This document shows, one piece after another, positions 43,668-57,400 of a DNA stretch of 64,000 bases. This DNA is from Tricholoma matsutake. Taxonomy: Eukaryota > Basidiomycota > Agaricomycetes > Agaricales > Tricholomataceae. Location of the stretch: contig AP026538.1 of NCBI GenBank assembly GCA_026075535.2, forward strand, positions 16,438,337-16,502,336, in the 5' to 3' direction. Both the position numbers and the translations under genes were made by a program. How positions within the stretch are numbered: position 1 is the first letter of the stretch; every line of letters starts with the position of its first letter. The notes under the pieces were generated by a model that saw nothing but the letters and a program-made list of their open reading frames with translations, did not search any database and had not been told where the DNA came from.

Positions 43668-46600
43668 ATGAGGGATAGACTTGGATCTATACCGCAGTTG
43701 CGTATATTTAGTCAGAATGTTAACCGTAACTGGGGATACATGGACTCGTTACTGGCTGATTTCGTAGATGATTACGATTTGCTTTTCATCCAAGAGCCGC
43801 CCTGGCGATTGATAAGACACACCCCTTCTGCCCACAACAGGGAAGGGGAGGAAGTTATAGGCACACCGATGAGCCCAAATTGGGGAACGTTAGTGCGCCC
43901 CTTGGGTATTGATTCCCCTCCACGCGTTGCTGTCTACTTCACGAACAGCATCGCTAATCTAAGACCAGGTCTCAGACGAGACCTGATTGATAATCGTGAT
44001 ATCCTCCTTTTCTCACTGGGAATAGGGGAGGACGCCATGCTACTCGCTAACGTCTACTCAGATAGCCAACACTCCGCCATTACGCTCCTCTTTGAGAACG
44101 TCATGACGATCCCATGCCTACACTTCATGTGTGGCGACTTCAACGTGAGACATGCATCCTGGGATCCCCAGGGGCCTGAGCACTCAATTCACGCTGACCA
44201 CTTAGTGGAAACAGCCACGGCATTAGGCCTGACTAGAGCCCTACCAGTAGTGGAGGGCCCTACCCATTTTCCCCCTCAACAGGGCCTTCACCCCACGGTG
44301 ATCGACCTGATGTTCGTACCTACAGATCTCAGATTTGTATTGTACTGCGAGATCGTACCTGAAGCCAGGGGAACGTCTGACCATGCTCCCCTGACGTTAG
44401 TGCTGCCTGGCCCGGGATCTTTGATTCCGGCTACCAAGTGGTCCATCAAAAAAGGATCCAAGGAGGAAGCATCTTATCGGGATGCTGTCTCCTCCGCTTT
44501 AACTCCGTGGCTAAACTGGCACGGAGAAACGTCGGCAGAAATCGATGACGTCGTCTCGGCGATATCAACGATTTTAAACAAGGCATGGGAAAACCATGCC
44601 AAGGAATCTCGCCTCGGCAAGTCGTCCAAAGGTTGGTGGACAGACGAATGCAGCGGCGCCCTAGACGCATACAGGGCTTCCCGGGACGGGGAAGACTGGA
44701 AGCTTTACAGGAAAGTCATGCGACAAGCAAAGCGCGCTTTCTTTGATGACCGTATCCAAGAAGTGGCTACGATGAATAGGCGACCCTGGGACTTAATGTC
44801 CTGGACTCGTCAATGCAACCTCCCATCGTATGAGGCTATCTCCTATCGGGGAGAACCCTGCAACAATCTGGACTCGCTGTGGACTGCCCTTGATGGGTCT
44901 TATAATGCTGCCTCAGATCGAGTAGTCGATCTGAGCATTCTTGATGAACTCGACCCTGTGCCTGAAAGGGTCTGGATCCCGTTCTCTGTCACGGAAATGA
45001 AAGAAGCGCTAAACGCGTGTTCTTCCCGTTCCGCTCCAGGTCCCGATCATGTTACATGGTCGCACCTTAAACACTGGTGTAGCAACCCAGAGGTGGCAGG
45101 GCTTATCACCCGCATCGCTGAGGCATGCATCACTGCAGGCCATTGGCCAGCGCACTTCAAGGAATCCCTGTCGGTTATCATCCCGAAACCAGGGAAACCT
45201 AATTATTCTACCCCTAAGTCGTTCAGACCTATAGTTCTTCTGAACACCTTGGGCAAGTTAGTCGAAAAGATGCTGTCCAGGCGGCTTCAGTTCGACGGTG
45301 TAGCACACGATGCCTTTGAACAAAACCAGTTTGGAGGCGTCGCCCAGCGTTCCACTGAGGATGCAGGAATCTACCTTACCCACCTGGTTAGAGCAGGATG
45401 GGCCAAGGGTCTTAAAACAAGTGTTGTCGCTTTCGACATCGCCCAGTTCTTCCCCTCCTTGAACCACCAGGTTCTATTGGAGATCATCTCTCGGTCGGGG
45501 TTCCCTGCGCAAGTAGTGAACTTCTTCCGTTCATACCTAGTCGGTCGCAAAACGACCTACAAATGGAACGCTTTCTCATCTGGCTCCTTTGCAGCCGATG
45601 TGGGAGTGGGTCAAGGCTCTGCCCTGTCCCCTGTTCTATCGGCGCTATACTTGACGCCCATTATGAAACTCTTCAGAAGGAGCGAAGTCGGCAGAGATGT
45701 CGATCTCATGTCTTATGTGGACGATGGCACCCTCATCGCCCGCTCCCCACAGCTAGAGGATAATCTCCCCTTGCTCAAAAAAGCGTATGGCTGGATATTC
45801 CAGGCGTTCACCTCCCTGGGACTAGTCCTCGAACATGACAAGTCCGAGATATTCCACTTTTCAAGGGCGAGGAGATTCACTCCCTTGCCCATCGATCTTG
45901 GTTTCGCCCCCTACACGGGTAATACCCCTCTCAAACCCAAGGTTACCTGGAGGTACCTCGGATTCTTTGACCGTAAGCTCTCCTTCAAGGAGCATACGCG
46001 ATTCTACTCCACCAAAGCTCTCACCACTGCGAGGGCGATGGGAATGCTCGGCAATTCTGTCAGAGGGCTAACCCCTATGCAGAAACGCTTACTCTACCGT
46101 TCATGCGTCGTACCTATTATGACATACGGACTCAGATTATGGCACTTCAAAGGCGCTCACGTCAAGGGTGTCATCAAAACGTTGGCCCAAGTGCAGTCCA
46201 TCGCTGCACGTTGGATCCTCGGTGCATTCAGAACCACCCCAATTGGTGGCCTGGAAAGTATCGCGGGACTGCTGCCTATGCAGCTGTTACTGCGTCGATT
46301 GGTCGACAGAGGAGTGTTCAGAACCCCTCTACTGGCTCCATCACACCCCCTAAGAGCGATCTTAGGGCCTAATCACGTAGGCACCACCCACTCTCATGAG
46401 CTTGGACTCTGGGGAGGGAACGTGCTCGACACACTCACCTTGCAAGGGCCGTCTGTCGCTTCGGCTGCAGCCTTGGCCCTCGTACCAGGCGATGAATTCG
46501 ACCCCTTTGGGGAAGAAAACACACCTGGAAACAGAGTGAAGGATCTATTCCCCACTCGCTTCTCCTCTCATCGCCTCACCTCTAAGGAGGATGGAGCGAA

Positions 46601-47103
46601 GAATTCTTATAAGGGTGACCTCAACAAGGCCTGGGCTACTGCCCTGGTCGAGGACGACACTCTCGTCGTTGCAGTGGACGCCTCGGTGCCCACGGATTCT
46701 AAATTTCAGGTGGTCGCATGTGCTCTTGTCTTCGGACAGGGAGAACAGATCGATCGCGTTGTCTCTGCTTCTGGGAGGAGAACACCCCCAGAAGTCGAAC
46801 TCTTTGCTCTCCAACTGGGCGTCTCGGCTGCGTGCAGCAGAGGATGCAAAAAGTTGGTGATATTCTCGGATTCTACTATGGGCATTGAGTCCCTAATCGA
46901 TCCTAAACCACGCTCTGAGCAAATCTTTGCTCTGGACGCTTGTCGCTCCCTTCGTCCCTGGCTAGCCGGGGACGAGGAGAGGAACGTTACATTCTGGCAT
47001 GTTCCCTCGAAATTCAAGTGGAACGTTCACAAGATGGCTCACGATGTATCTACATCTACCAAGATCTCCGTGGGCAGACACTCGCGGACGTCTTTAGATT
47101 ACC
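43668..47103 (+). pseudogene. A10 ORF2, open but cut near the end
   Basis: It is open from the ATG for 1145 codons: full endonuclease (one change, GEDAMLL), RT with AFDIAQFFPS and YVDD, and RNase H residues VDAS, EVELF, FSDS and AHDVS. One codon is missing in LGFF(F)DRKLSF. It ends at SLDYL where B8 abuts, so the C-terminal CCHC is lost. Confidence 0.9.
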
Positions 47104-48965
47104 TTTTTTTTTTTTTTTTTTGGGTCAACAATTTATAACGCGGGGCTCAATCGCAGTCCACGGAGCAGGATACAAACTTGGGTACTACTATAACTACGCT
47201 TCCCCTCACCCATATCCTACCCAGGTCCTTGTTTTAGCCACTTTAGGCGGGCAGTGCCACAGACGTTGGCCTCTCAGCCAGGAAAGGCAATAATCTGGAG
47301 GGGGGGACCCCCTCCCCCGAAGCTAGCCATTAGATCGTCAGCTGGTGCGAAGCGGTCCCCCGGCCACATATCCAACCGAAGTCAGATCAGGCGCAGTGGT
47401 GTCAATTCACCGTAAATCCCCCCTTGCGGGAGGAATAACTGTCCGCATACTCCCAGCCAACGAGGATTGACCACCCCGGACGAACGAGGTGGACCATCAC
47501 CGTGTCATGCACGAGTAACAGTAATGTGGCAGCTGGTTGTTCACCTGGTTATTCACCGGAACCGCCGTAAGCAGGGGGCCAAAGCCCCCCTCGAGCAAAT
47601 GCACTGCCAGCACATGCACTCGATAGCAATTTCCCCCCCGCAGCGGGGAGAACGTAAAGGGTAGCGACATTTGTCACCAACCCAACAGCAGCCAGCGGAC
47701 TGGCGGTGATGGGTCTGGAGCGGAATGCCCCACACAAGTAGCAGCACGGCCATCTGTGATGATGACGGCACTGTACTGGGAACGAGGGTTCCCCAGATTG
47801 GAGCTCTGCTAGAGCTGTTGGCATCGCCACACAGGAAGCTGGAACAGCTGCCGGAGGCGTAGGATCATTGGAACGATCGTCTCTGGTTGTCCGCTTGGGC
47901 ATCAGGAGCAAGTTAGTACTGGTATATGATGCAAGTGATCGAAATACGCAGCGTGCAGTGTAAGCGAGGGCCTCCTGCCTAGCAAGAGAGTCCACATAGT
48001 CATCAGGGTCGGGGAGGTCCTCCCCAGCCCACAGATCTCAAACTGCCTAGGGCAGCTGCTACCTCCAGTTCGTTCTGTGAGAACTGGGTGTCGTAGTCTT
48101 GGGCATCATCACCAACGATGTCACCCGTAATCAAGGTGGGGTCGTGAAGGCCCCAGCGTGTGGTTTGGTCTCTGTTCAGCTGTTTGGGCATTGAGAGTGA
48201 GTTAGCACAGGTAAATGACGATAACAGTCAAAATACGTAGCGTAAGGTCGATAACAGATGGCCCCTTATCTCAGTTCCAGGTCCACCCGATACAGCCTCC
48301 AAACGCTCCGAGGGGGCGAACAGGCCACGCATCCTGTTGCCTGGTGGGAGAAGATTGAACCCGGGTCATAACACCCTAAAAGAGTGAGCACCGGAGGTAG
48401 AGAGTTGGTGGTGAGTAGCGGCCACCAGAGCGTCGACCTAGCTGTCAGGGGGCACCATCGCCCGGCCCCTTTTAACGATGGTGTATTCCAACAGGTAGTC
48501 AGTGTAGCATGTCTCTAGTAATAGAAACTCACAGAGCATGGAGGCTGGGAGCCTCCCAGACGGCCAGCAGTCCAGTAAGAACGTCCTTCCCCCTAAGCCA
48601 GACCTCCCCCAGCTAAACAAGCGCTTCTACTTGGGCGAGCATTGAAGCAGGCATCCCACACCCACTCTAAGCCCCCATAGGGACCCAGACTACTCTTTCA
48701 TAGACATCACTCACCTAGCCAGGATCCTCGAAGCCAAGGGGAACAAGACAGATAGCAGTCACTGTTGGAAACAATGACCGAGACATCCCCGGAGATCGGA
48801 TGGACGGATCTCTTAGCAAATCAGGGCAAGCCTGGAGACGCCGAGAGCGTTCGTGATGGTGAAATCCGATCGAAAATCGGACAAAAATTGAAGTGTCGAC
48901 GTCGTGTGCAACGTTGAGCAGAGGTGTTTACCACTATTTATGGTGGTTGTAACAAGTCAAGGAGC
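47104..48965 (-). mobile_element. B8: short family B element at a recombined junction
   Basis: It is about 1.86 kb and nearly identical to B7. The left flank is A10 ORF2 (SLDYL). The right flank is the start of ORF2 in A11. The two flanks do not match, so there is no TSD. This is what an exchange between two B copies sitting in different A elements would leave. Confidence 0.9.
47549..48191 (-). pseudogene. Short-B scrambled ORF (B8)
   Basis: The layout is as in B5 and B7: MPKQLNRDQT start at 48191, frameshift, DSLARQEAL stretch from 47995 with the embedded second leader/start, and no conserved core. Confidence 0.75.
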
Positions 48966-48969
48966 TGTG

Positions 48970-51900
48970 ACAGTTATGCATATTTAGTCAGAATGTAAAT
49001 CGAAATTGGGGTTACATGGACTCGATACTGGCAGATTTCGTAGATGATTATGATTTGCTTTTTATCCAAGAGCCGCCTTGGCGACTGATAAGACACGCCC
49101 CGTCTGCCCACAACAGGGAAGGGGAGGAGGTTATAGGCGCACCGATGAGCCCAAACTGGGGAACGTTAGTGCGCCCCTCGGGTATTGACTCCCCTCCACG
49201 CGTTGCTGTATACTTTGCAAACAGCATTGCTAATCTAAGACCAGGCCTCAGACGAGACCTGATCGACGATCGTGACATCCTCCTGTTCTCACTGGGAATA
49301 GGGGAGGATGTCATGCTACTCGCTAACGTGTACTCGGATAGCCAACACTCGGCCATCACGCTCTTGTTCGAGAGCGTCATGCTGATCCCTCGCCTACATT
49401 TCATGTGTGGCGACTTTAACGTGAGGCATGCCTCCTGGGACCCCCAGGGGCCTGAACACTCTATTCACGCTGACCACTTAGTGGAAACGGCTACGGCATT
49501 AGGCCTAACTAGAGCCCTACCAGTAGTGGAGGGCCCCACCCATTTCCCCCCTCAACAGGGCTTTCACCCCACAGTGATCGACCTGATGTTCGTACCTACA
49601 GATCTTAGATTTGTACTGTACTGTGAGATCGTACCTGAAGCCAGGGGGACGTCTGACCACGCTCCTCTGACATTAGTGCTGCCTGGCCCGGGATCTCTGG
49701 TCCCGGTTACCAAGTGGTCCATCAAAAAAGGATCCGAGGAGGAAGCAGCCTATCGGGATGCTGTCTCCTCCGCTTTAACTCCGTGGCTAGATTGGCACAG
49801 AGATACCTCGGCAGAAATCGATGATGTCGTCTCGGCGATATCAACGATTTTAAACAAGGCATGGGAAAACCACACCAAGGAATCTCGCCTCGGCAAGTCG
49901 TCCAAGGGCTGGTGGACAGATGAATGCAGTGGTGCCTTAGACGCTTACAGAGCCTCTCGTGATGAGGGAGACTGGAAGCTCTATAGGAAAGTCATGCGAC
50001 ATGCAAAGCGCGACTTTTTCGACGACCGTATCCAAGAGGTGGCTACGATGAATAGGCGACCCTGGGACCTGATGGCCTGGACTCGTCAGCGCAACCTCCC
50101 ATCGTATGAGGCTATCTCCTATCGGGGTGAACCTTGTAACGATTTGGATTCTCTGTGGGCTGCCCTGGATGGGTCCTACAACGCGGCCTCAGATCGAGTT
50201 GTCGATCTGAGCATCCTTGATGAACTTGATCCGGTGCCTGAAAGGGCCTGGATCCCGTTTTCCGTTACGGAGATGAAAGAAGCGCTAAACGCGTGTTCTT
50301 CCCGTTCCGCTCCAGGTCCCGATCATGTTACATGGTCGCACCTAAAACACTGGTGTAGCAACCCAGAAGTGGCAGGGCTTATCACCCGCATTGCTGAGGC
50401 GTGCATCACTGCGGGCCATTGGCCAGCCCACTTTAAGGAATCCCTGTCGGTCATTATCCCGAAGCCAGGGAAACCTAACTATTCTACCCCTAAGTCGTTC
50501 AGGCCCATCGTGCTCCTGAACACTCTGGGCAAATTAGTTGAAAAGATGTTGTCGAGGCGACTTCAATTCGACAGCATCGCACACAAGGCCTTCGAGCAAA
50601 ACCAGTTCGGGGGCGTCACCTAGCGTTCCACTGAGGATGCAGGAATCTACCTCACCCATCTTGTCAGAGCAGGATGGGCTAAAGGACTTAAAACGAGTGT
50701 TGTCGCTTTCGACATTGCTCAATTCTTCCCCTCCTTGAACCACCAGGTTCTACTGGAGATCATTTCTCGGTCGGGGTTCCCTGCGCAAGTTGTGAACTTC
50801 TTCCGTTCATATCTAGTCAGTCGCAAAACGACCTACAAATGGAACGCTTTCTCATCGGGCTCCTTTGCAGCCGATGTGGGAGTGGGTCAAGGCTCTGCTT
50901 TATCCCCTGTCTTATCGGCGTTATATTTGACGCCCGTCATGAAGCTCTTCAGAAGAAGCGAAATCGGCAGAGATGTCGATCTCATGTCGTATGTAGACGA
51001 TGGCACTCTCATCGCCCGCTCTCCACAGTTGGAGGATAACCTTCCCCTGCTCAAAAAAGTGTATGGCTGGATATTCCAGGCGTTCACTTCACTCGGACTT
51101 GTCCTTGAACATGACAAGTCTGAAATATTCCACTTTTCCAGGGCAAGGCGCTTCACTCCCCTACCCATCGATCTCAGCTTTGCCCCATACACGGGCAACA
51201 CCCCCCTCAAACCCAAGGCTACCTGGAGGTACCTTGGTTTCTTCTTCGACCGCAAACTCTCTTTCAAAGAGCATACGCGGTTCTACTCCACCAAAGCCCT
51301 CACCACTGCTAGGGCGATGGGAATGCTCGGCAATTCTGTCAGAGGGTTAACCCCTATGCAGAAACGCCTCCTGTACCGTGTGTCGTACCCATCATGACAT
51401 ACGGACTCAGACTATGGCACTTCAAAGGTGCTTGCGTCAAGGGGGTCATCAAAACGCTGGCCCAAGTGCAGTCCATTGCTGCACGTTGGATCCTCAGTGC
51501 ATTCAGAACCACCCCAATCGGCGGTCTGGAGAGTATTGCGGGACTGCTGCCTATGCAGCTGTTACTGCGTCGATTAGTCGACAGAGGGGTATTCAGAACC
51601 CCCCTATTGGCTCCATCACACCCCCTAAGAGCGATCTTAGGGCCCAATCACGTCGGCACCACCCACTCTCATGAGCTGGGACTCTGGGGAGGGAACGTGC
51701 TCGACACACTCAACCTGCAAGGTCCATCCGTCGCCTCAGCTGCTGCATTAGCCCTTGTACCAGGCGATGAGTTCGACCCCTTTGGGGAAGAAAACACACC
51801 TGGAAACAGAGTGAGGGATCTATTCCCCACTCGTTTCTCCTCTCATCGCCTCACCTCTAAGGAGGATGGAGTGAGGAATTCTTACAGGAGTGACCTCGAC

Positions 51901-53350
51901 AAGGCCTGGGCCTCTGCCCAGGCAGAGGATGACACTCTCGTCGTTGCGGTGGATGCCTCGGTGCCCACTGATGCTAAGTTTCAAGCTGTCGCCTGCGCTC
52001 TTGTCTTCGGACAGGGAGAACAGGTGGATCGCGTTGTCTCAGCCTCTGGGAGGAGAACCCCCCCAGAAGTCGAACTCTTTGCTCTCCAACTAGGCGTCTC
52101 AGCTGCCTGCAGCAGAGGCTGCAAAAAGTTGGTGATTTTCTCAGATTCTACTACGGGCATCGAGTCCCTAATTGATCCAAAACCACGTTCTGGGCAAATC
52201 TTCACCCTGGACGCTTGTCGCTCCCTTCGCCTCTGGCTAGCTGGGGATGAGGAGAGAACCGTTACATTCTGGCACGTCCCCTCGAAATTCGAGTGGAACG
52301 CGCACAAGATGGCTCATGATGTCACTACATCTACCAAGATCTCAGTGGGCAGACACCCGCGGACGTCTTTAGACTACCTTAAAAACCAGGTCGAAAAGGC
52401 CGTTTGCAAGGATTGGCACACCCGGTTCTCAGATCCAGCGTACCGTGGGCGGCACTTCTACCAACTCAAAGGAGTGGGCGGGAAGCCAGTTTTACCCTCG
52501 ACTCACAAGGGTGGGCCTTGGCTGAAAGTAATGGGGGGCAACACTACGTTGACCTCTCGTTCAACTCGCATGATCACTGGCCATGCTCCTATAGGGGAGT
52601 ATCGTCAACGCCTATCCCTTGACGGGGAATACCAATGTTGGTGCCATGGCCCCGAGATACAAACTCGAGACCACTTATTACGCGTCTGCCCTCAAGTAGA
52701 CCGCAAAGAGACTCGTACAAGCCCAGACTCGGTTGAAGGCTTTAACGAATTCATGGACAATAATCCTGCACTTGGATTGTTCAACTCACTTGCATGGGAC
52801 CCAGGATAGGTTGTGCGCGCAGGGCGTATGACCCCCGTCTGGTCTTGGCTAGTGTTATCGGTATGTCGGGGTGGCCGTTGGGCACCAGACGAGTCCGTTA
52901 ACCCTCATAAAGGGGGCCCACCCGTGTTCAGGAGCGACTGTCAGGGAGGGGGGACACAAACCCAGGTACTGGTTCGGGGAGGCACCTGAGCGCTTCCAGA
53001 TCCACTGTCAGTTGTGCGTTACGGCTTCGACGCCGACTACGCCTTCCTTTCCGAGCTGAGAGGCTCACGTCGGGGCGGCAGTTTCCCCTAAATCTTGCAC
53101 ACATACCCGTAGGGATTCGGGGTACATGGCAGCGTCAAGCTCGGGTTGTCGGTACACCACCACTGGCAAGTCCGTTTACTCGATAAAGGGGGCCCCCTTA
53201 GTAGTCGTCGCAGGTATCCAGGTGGTTGGTGCAAAGATTAGCAGGAGGAGGACTTGGGCTGGGCGTAGTGTACTTCGTTTGTATATCTCTGCCGCGGACT
53301 GCGATCGGGCGCCGCGTTATAAATTTTTGACGCAAAAAAAAAAAAAAAAA
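48970..53350 (+). mobile_element. A11: family A ORF2 and 3' end, 5' edge at B8
   Basis: It begins within the first codons of ORF2 (next to B8) and runs to a 3' UTR and poly(A) at 53334-53350. The end reads TTTTTGACGC in place of TTTTGACCC. Its right TSD pairs with the left flank of A9, which makes it the right end of the composite block. ORF1 is absent. Confidence 0.87.
48971..52809 (+). pseudogene. A11 ORF2 with one stop and one frameshift
   Basis: It lacks the first ~10 codons. The endonuclease (MLIPR form) and RT are present. TAG at 50621-50623 replaces CAG (GGVT-stop-RSTED). A 4-nt deletion near 51379 (LLYRVSYPS) shifts the frame before the thumb. The last part (51394-52809) is open with RNase H residues VDAS, EVELF, FSDS and AHDVT and the terminal CWC...H....C. 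The stop is at 52807-52809. Confidence 0.9.
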
Positions 53351-53365
53351 TACCTAGATGCAGTC

Positions 53366-53930
53366 TCCTCTGCTTTAACTCCGTGGCTAGACAGGCACAG
53401 AGATACTTCGGCAGAAATCGATGATGTCGTTTTGGCGATATCAATGATTTTAAACAAGGCATGGGAAAACCATGCCAAGGAATCTTGCCTCGGCAAGTCG
53501 TCCAAAGGCTGGTGGACAGACGAATGCAGTGGTGCCCTAGACGCTTACAGAGCCTCCCATGACGAAGAGGGCTGGAAGTACTACAGGAAAGTCATGCAAC
53601 ATGCAAAGCGTGACTTCTTTGATGACCGTATCCAAGAAGTGGCTACGATGAATAGACGACCCTGGGACCTGATGTCCTGGACTCATCAATGCAACCTCCC
53701 ATCATACAAGGCAATCTCCTATCGGGGAGAACCCTGCAACGATCTGGACTCCCTCTGGGCTGCCCTTGATGGGTCCTATAACGCTGCTTCAGATCGAGTA
53801 GTCAATCTGAGTATTCTTGATGAACTTGATCCGGTGCCTGAAAGGGCCTGGATCCCATTCTCTGTTATGGAAATGAAAGAAGCACTAAATGTGTGTTCTT
53901 CCCATTCCGCTCCAGGCCCCAATCATGTTA
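53366..53930 (+). pseudogene. A6 ORF2 piece (linker and RT start)
   Basis: It continues A6 after the composite block: SSALTPWLD through KGWWTDECSG and RRPWDLM to the APGPNHV motif, where A12 is inserted. Several amino-acid changes (SYKAISY, NVCSSHSAPGPN) suggest older decay than in nested copies. Confidence 0.85.
53917..53930. repeat. Target-site duplication of A12, left copy
   Basis: CCCCAATCATGTTA at 53917-53930 matches CCCCGATCATGTTA at 60370-60383 with one mismatch. Four extra bases (60366-60369) precede the right copy. Confidence 0.88.
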
Positions 53931-54467
53931 TTTTATTTTTTTTGGATCAAAAATTTATAACGTGGCGCCCGGTCGCAGTCCGCGGTAGAGACGTACAAGC
54001 AGAGTACACTACGCCCAGCCCAAGTCCTCCTCCTGCTAATCTTCGCACCAACCACCTGGATAGCTGCGATGACCACTAAGGGGGCCCCCTTTATCGAGTA
54101 AACGGACTTGCCAGTGGTGGCGTACCGACAACCCGGACTTGATGATGTCGTGTTCCCCGATCCCTATGGGTATGAGTGCAAGATTTAGGGGAGACTGCCG
54201 CCCCGATGTGAGCCTCTCAGCTTGGAAAGGAGAGCGTAGTCGACTAAAATCATCGCCACGCATAGCCGACAGTGGATCTGAAAGCGCTCAGGCGCCTCCC
54301 CGAACCAGTACCTGGTTTTGTGTCCCCCCTCCCTGACAGTCGCTCCTGAACACGGGTGGGCCCCCTTTATGAGGGTTAACGGACTCGTCTGGCGCCCTAC
54401 GGCCACCCCGACATACCGATAACACTAGCCAGAACCAGACGGGGGTCATACGCCCTGCGCGCACAAC

Positions 54468-57400
54468 CTATCCTGGGTCCCATGCAAGTGAGTTGAACAA
54501 TCCTAGTGCAGGATTATTGTCCATGAATTCGTGGAAACCTTCAACAGAGTCGGGGCTTGCACGAGTTTCTTTGCGATCCACCTTGGGGCAGACGCGTAGC
54601 AGATGATCCCGAGTTTGTATGTCAGGACCAAGGCACCAGCATTGGTATTCCCCGTCAAGGGATAAGCGTTGACGATACTCCCCTATAGGAGCATGGCCAG
54701 TGATCATACGAGTCGAACGGGAGGTCAACGTAGTGTTGTTTCCCATTACTTTCAGCCAAGGCCCACCTTTGTGAGTCGAGGGTAATACTGGTTTTCCACC
54801 AACTCCTTTGAGTTGGTAGAAGTGTCGTCCACGGTACGCAGGATCTGCGAACCGAGTGTGCCAATCCTTACAAACGGCCTTTTCGACCTGATTTTTAAGG
54901 TAATCCAAAGACGTCCGTGGGCGTCTGCCCATGGAGATCTTGGTAGACGTAGCTACATCATGAGCCATCTTGTGTACGTTCCATTCGAACTTCGAGGGAA
55001 CGTGCCAGAATGTAACGTTCCTCTCCTCGTCTCCGGACAGCCAGGGACGAAGGGAGCGACAAGCGTCCAGAGCGAAGATCTGCTCAGAGCGTGGCCTAGG
55101 ATCAATTAGGGACTCAATGCCCGTAGTAGAATCCGAGAATATCACCAACTTTTTGCATCCCCTGCTGCATGCAGCCGAGACGCCCAGTTGGAGCGCGAAG
55201 AGTTCGACTTCTGGAGGGGTTCTCCTTCCAGAAGCAGAGACAATGCGATCGACCTGTTCTCCCTGTCCGAAGACAAGAGCACAGGCAACAGCCTGAAATT
55301 TAGAATCTGTGGGCACCGAGGCGTCCACTGCAACGACGAGAGTGTCGTCCTCGGCCAGGGCAGTAGCCCAGGCCTTGTCGAGGTCACTCCTATAAGAACT
55401 CTTCGCTTCATCCTCCTTAGAGGTGAGACGATGAGAGGAGAAGCGAGTGGGGAATAGATCCTTCACTCTGTTTCCAGGTGTGTTTTCTTCCCCAAAGGGG
55501 TCGAATTCATCGCCTGGTGCGAGGGCCAAGGCTGCAGCCGAAGCGACAGACGGCTCTTGCAAGGTGAGTGTGTCGAGCACGTTCCCTCCCCAGAGTCCAA
55601 GCTCATGAGAGTGGGTGGTGCCGACGTGATTAGGCCCTAGGATGGCTCTTAGGGGGTGTGATGGAGCCAATAGAGGGGTTCTGAATACCCCTCTGTCGAC
55701 TAAGCGACGCAGTAACAGCTGCATAGGCAGCAGTCCAGCGATACTTTCCAGGCCACCGATTGGGGTGGTTCTGAATGCACCGAGGATCCAACATGCAGCG
55801 ATGGACTGCACTTGGGCCAACGTCTTGATGACACCTTTGACGCGAGCGCCTTTGAAGTGCCATAATCTGAGTCCATATGTCATAATAGGTACGACGCACG
55901 AACGGTAGAGTAGGCGTTTCTGCATAGGGGTTAGCCCTCTGACAGAATTGCCCAGCATTCCCATCGCCCTCGCAGTGGTGAGGGCTTTGGTGGAGTAGAA
56001 TCGCGTATGCTCCTTGAAGGAGAGCTTACGGTCAAAGAAGAATCCGAGGTACCTCCAGGTGACCTTGGGTTTGAGAGGGGTATTACCCGTGTAAGGGGCG
56101 AAACCAAGATCGATGGGTAAGGGAGTGAATCTCCTCGCCCTTGAAAAGTGAAATATCTCGGACTTGTCATGTTCGAGGACTAGTCCGAGGGAGGTGAATG
56201 CCTGGAAGATCCAGCCATACACTTTTTTAAGAAGGGGGAGATTATCCTCCAGCTGTGGAGAGCGAGCGATGAGAGTGCCATCGTCCACATAAGACATGAG
56301 ATCGACATCTCTGCCGACTTCGCTTCTTCTGAAGAGCTTCATGATGGGCGTCAGATATAGCGCCGATAAGACCGGGGACAGGGCAGAACCTTGTCCCACT
56401 CCCACATCTGCTGCAAAGGAGCCCGATGAGAAAGCGTTCCATTTGTAGGTCATCTTGCGACCGACTAGGTAAGACTGGAAGAAGTTCACTACTTGCGCAG
56501 GGAACCCCGACCGAGCGATGATTTCCAACAGGACCTGGTGGTTCAAGGAAGGGAAGAACTGAGCGATGTCGAAGGTGACAACGCTTGTCTTGAGCCCTTT
56601 GGCCCATCCTGCTCTAACCAGGTGGGTAAGGTAGATTCCTGCGTCCTCAGTGGAACGCTGGGCGACGCCCCCGAACTGGTTTTGTTCGAAGGCTTCGTGT
56701 GCGACACCGTCGAATTGAAGTCGCCTTGACAGCATCTTTTCGACTAATTTGCCCAGAGTGTTCAGGAGCACAATAGGCCTGAACGACTTTGGCGTGGAGT
56801 AGTTAGGTTTCCCTGGCTTCGGGATGATAACCGACAGGGATTCCTTAAAATGAGCTGGCCAATGGCCCGCAGTGATGCACGCCTCAGCAATGCGGGTGAT
56901 AAGCCCTGCCACTTCTGGGTTGCTACACCAGTGTTTTAGGTGCGACCATGTAACATGATCGGGACCTGGAGCAGAACGGGAAGAACACGCGTTTAACACT
57001 TCTTTCATTTCCATAACGGAGAACGGGATCCAGGCCCTTTCAGGCACCGGATCAAGTTCATCAAGGATGCCCAGATCGACTACTCGATCTGAGGCGGCAT
57101 TGTAGGACCCATCAAGGGCAGCCCACAGAGAATCCAGATCGTTACAAGGTTCACCCCGATAGGAGATAGCCTCATACGATGGGAGGTTACGTTGACGAGT
57201 CCAGGCCATCAGGTCCCAGGGTCGTCTGTTCGTCGTAGCCACTTCCTGGATATGGTCATCGAAAAAGTCTCGCTTTGCATGTCGCATGACTTTTCTATAA
57301 AGCTTCCAGTCCCCCTCATCGTGAGAGGCTCTGTAAGCGTCCAGCGCGCCGCTGCATTCGTCTGTCCACCAGCCTTTGGACGACTTGCCGAGGTGGGATT

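Larger units (their letters stand above)
42320..47103 (+). mobile_element. A10: family A element lacking its 3' end
   Basis: The 5' end ATCGCTTCTTGTC at 42320 lies directly after DDGTL of A9. It has a 5' UTR, a deleted ORF1 and ORF2 up to SLDYL, where B8 begins. The 3' UTR and poly(A) are absent, and no TSD partner was found. Confidence 0.87.

Noticed and set aside
53126..54079. Apparent 317-aa ORF spanning A11 3' UTR, poly(A) (as Lys run) and A6 RT
   Set aside because: It crosses an element junction and a poly(A) tail. It is two unrelated sequences joined by chance.
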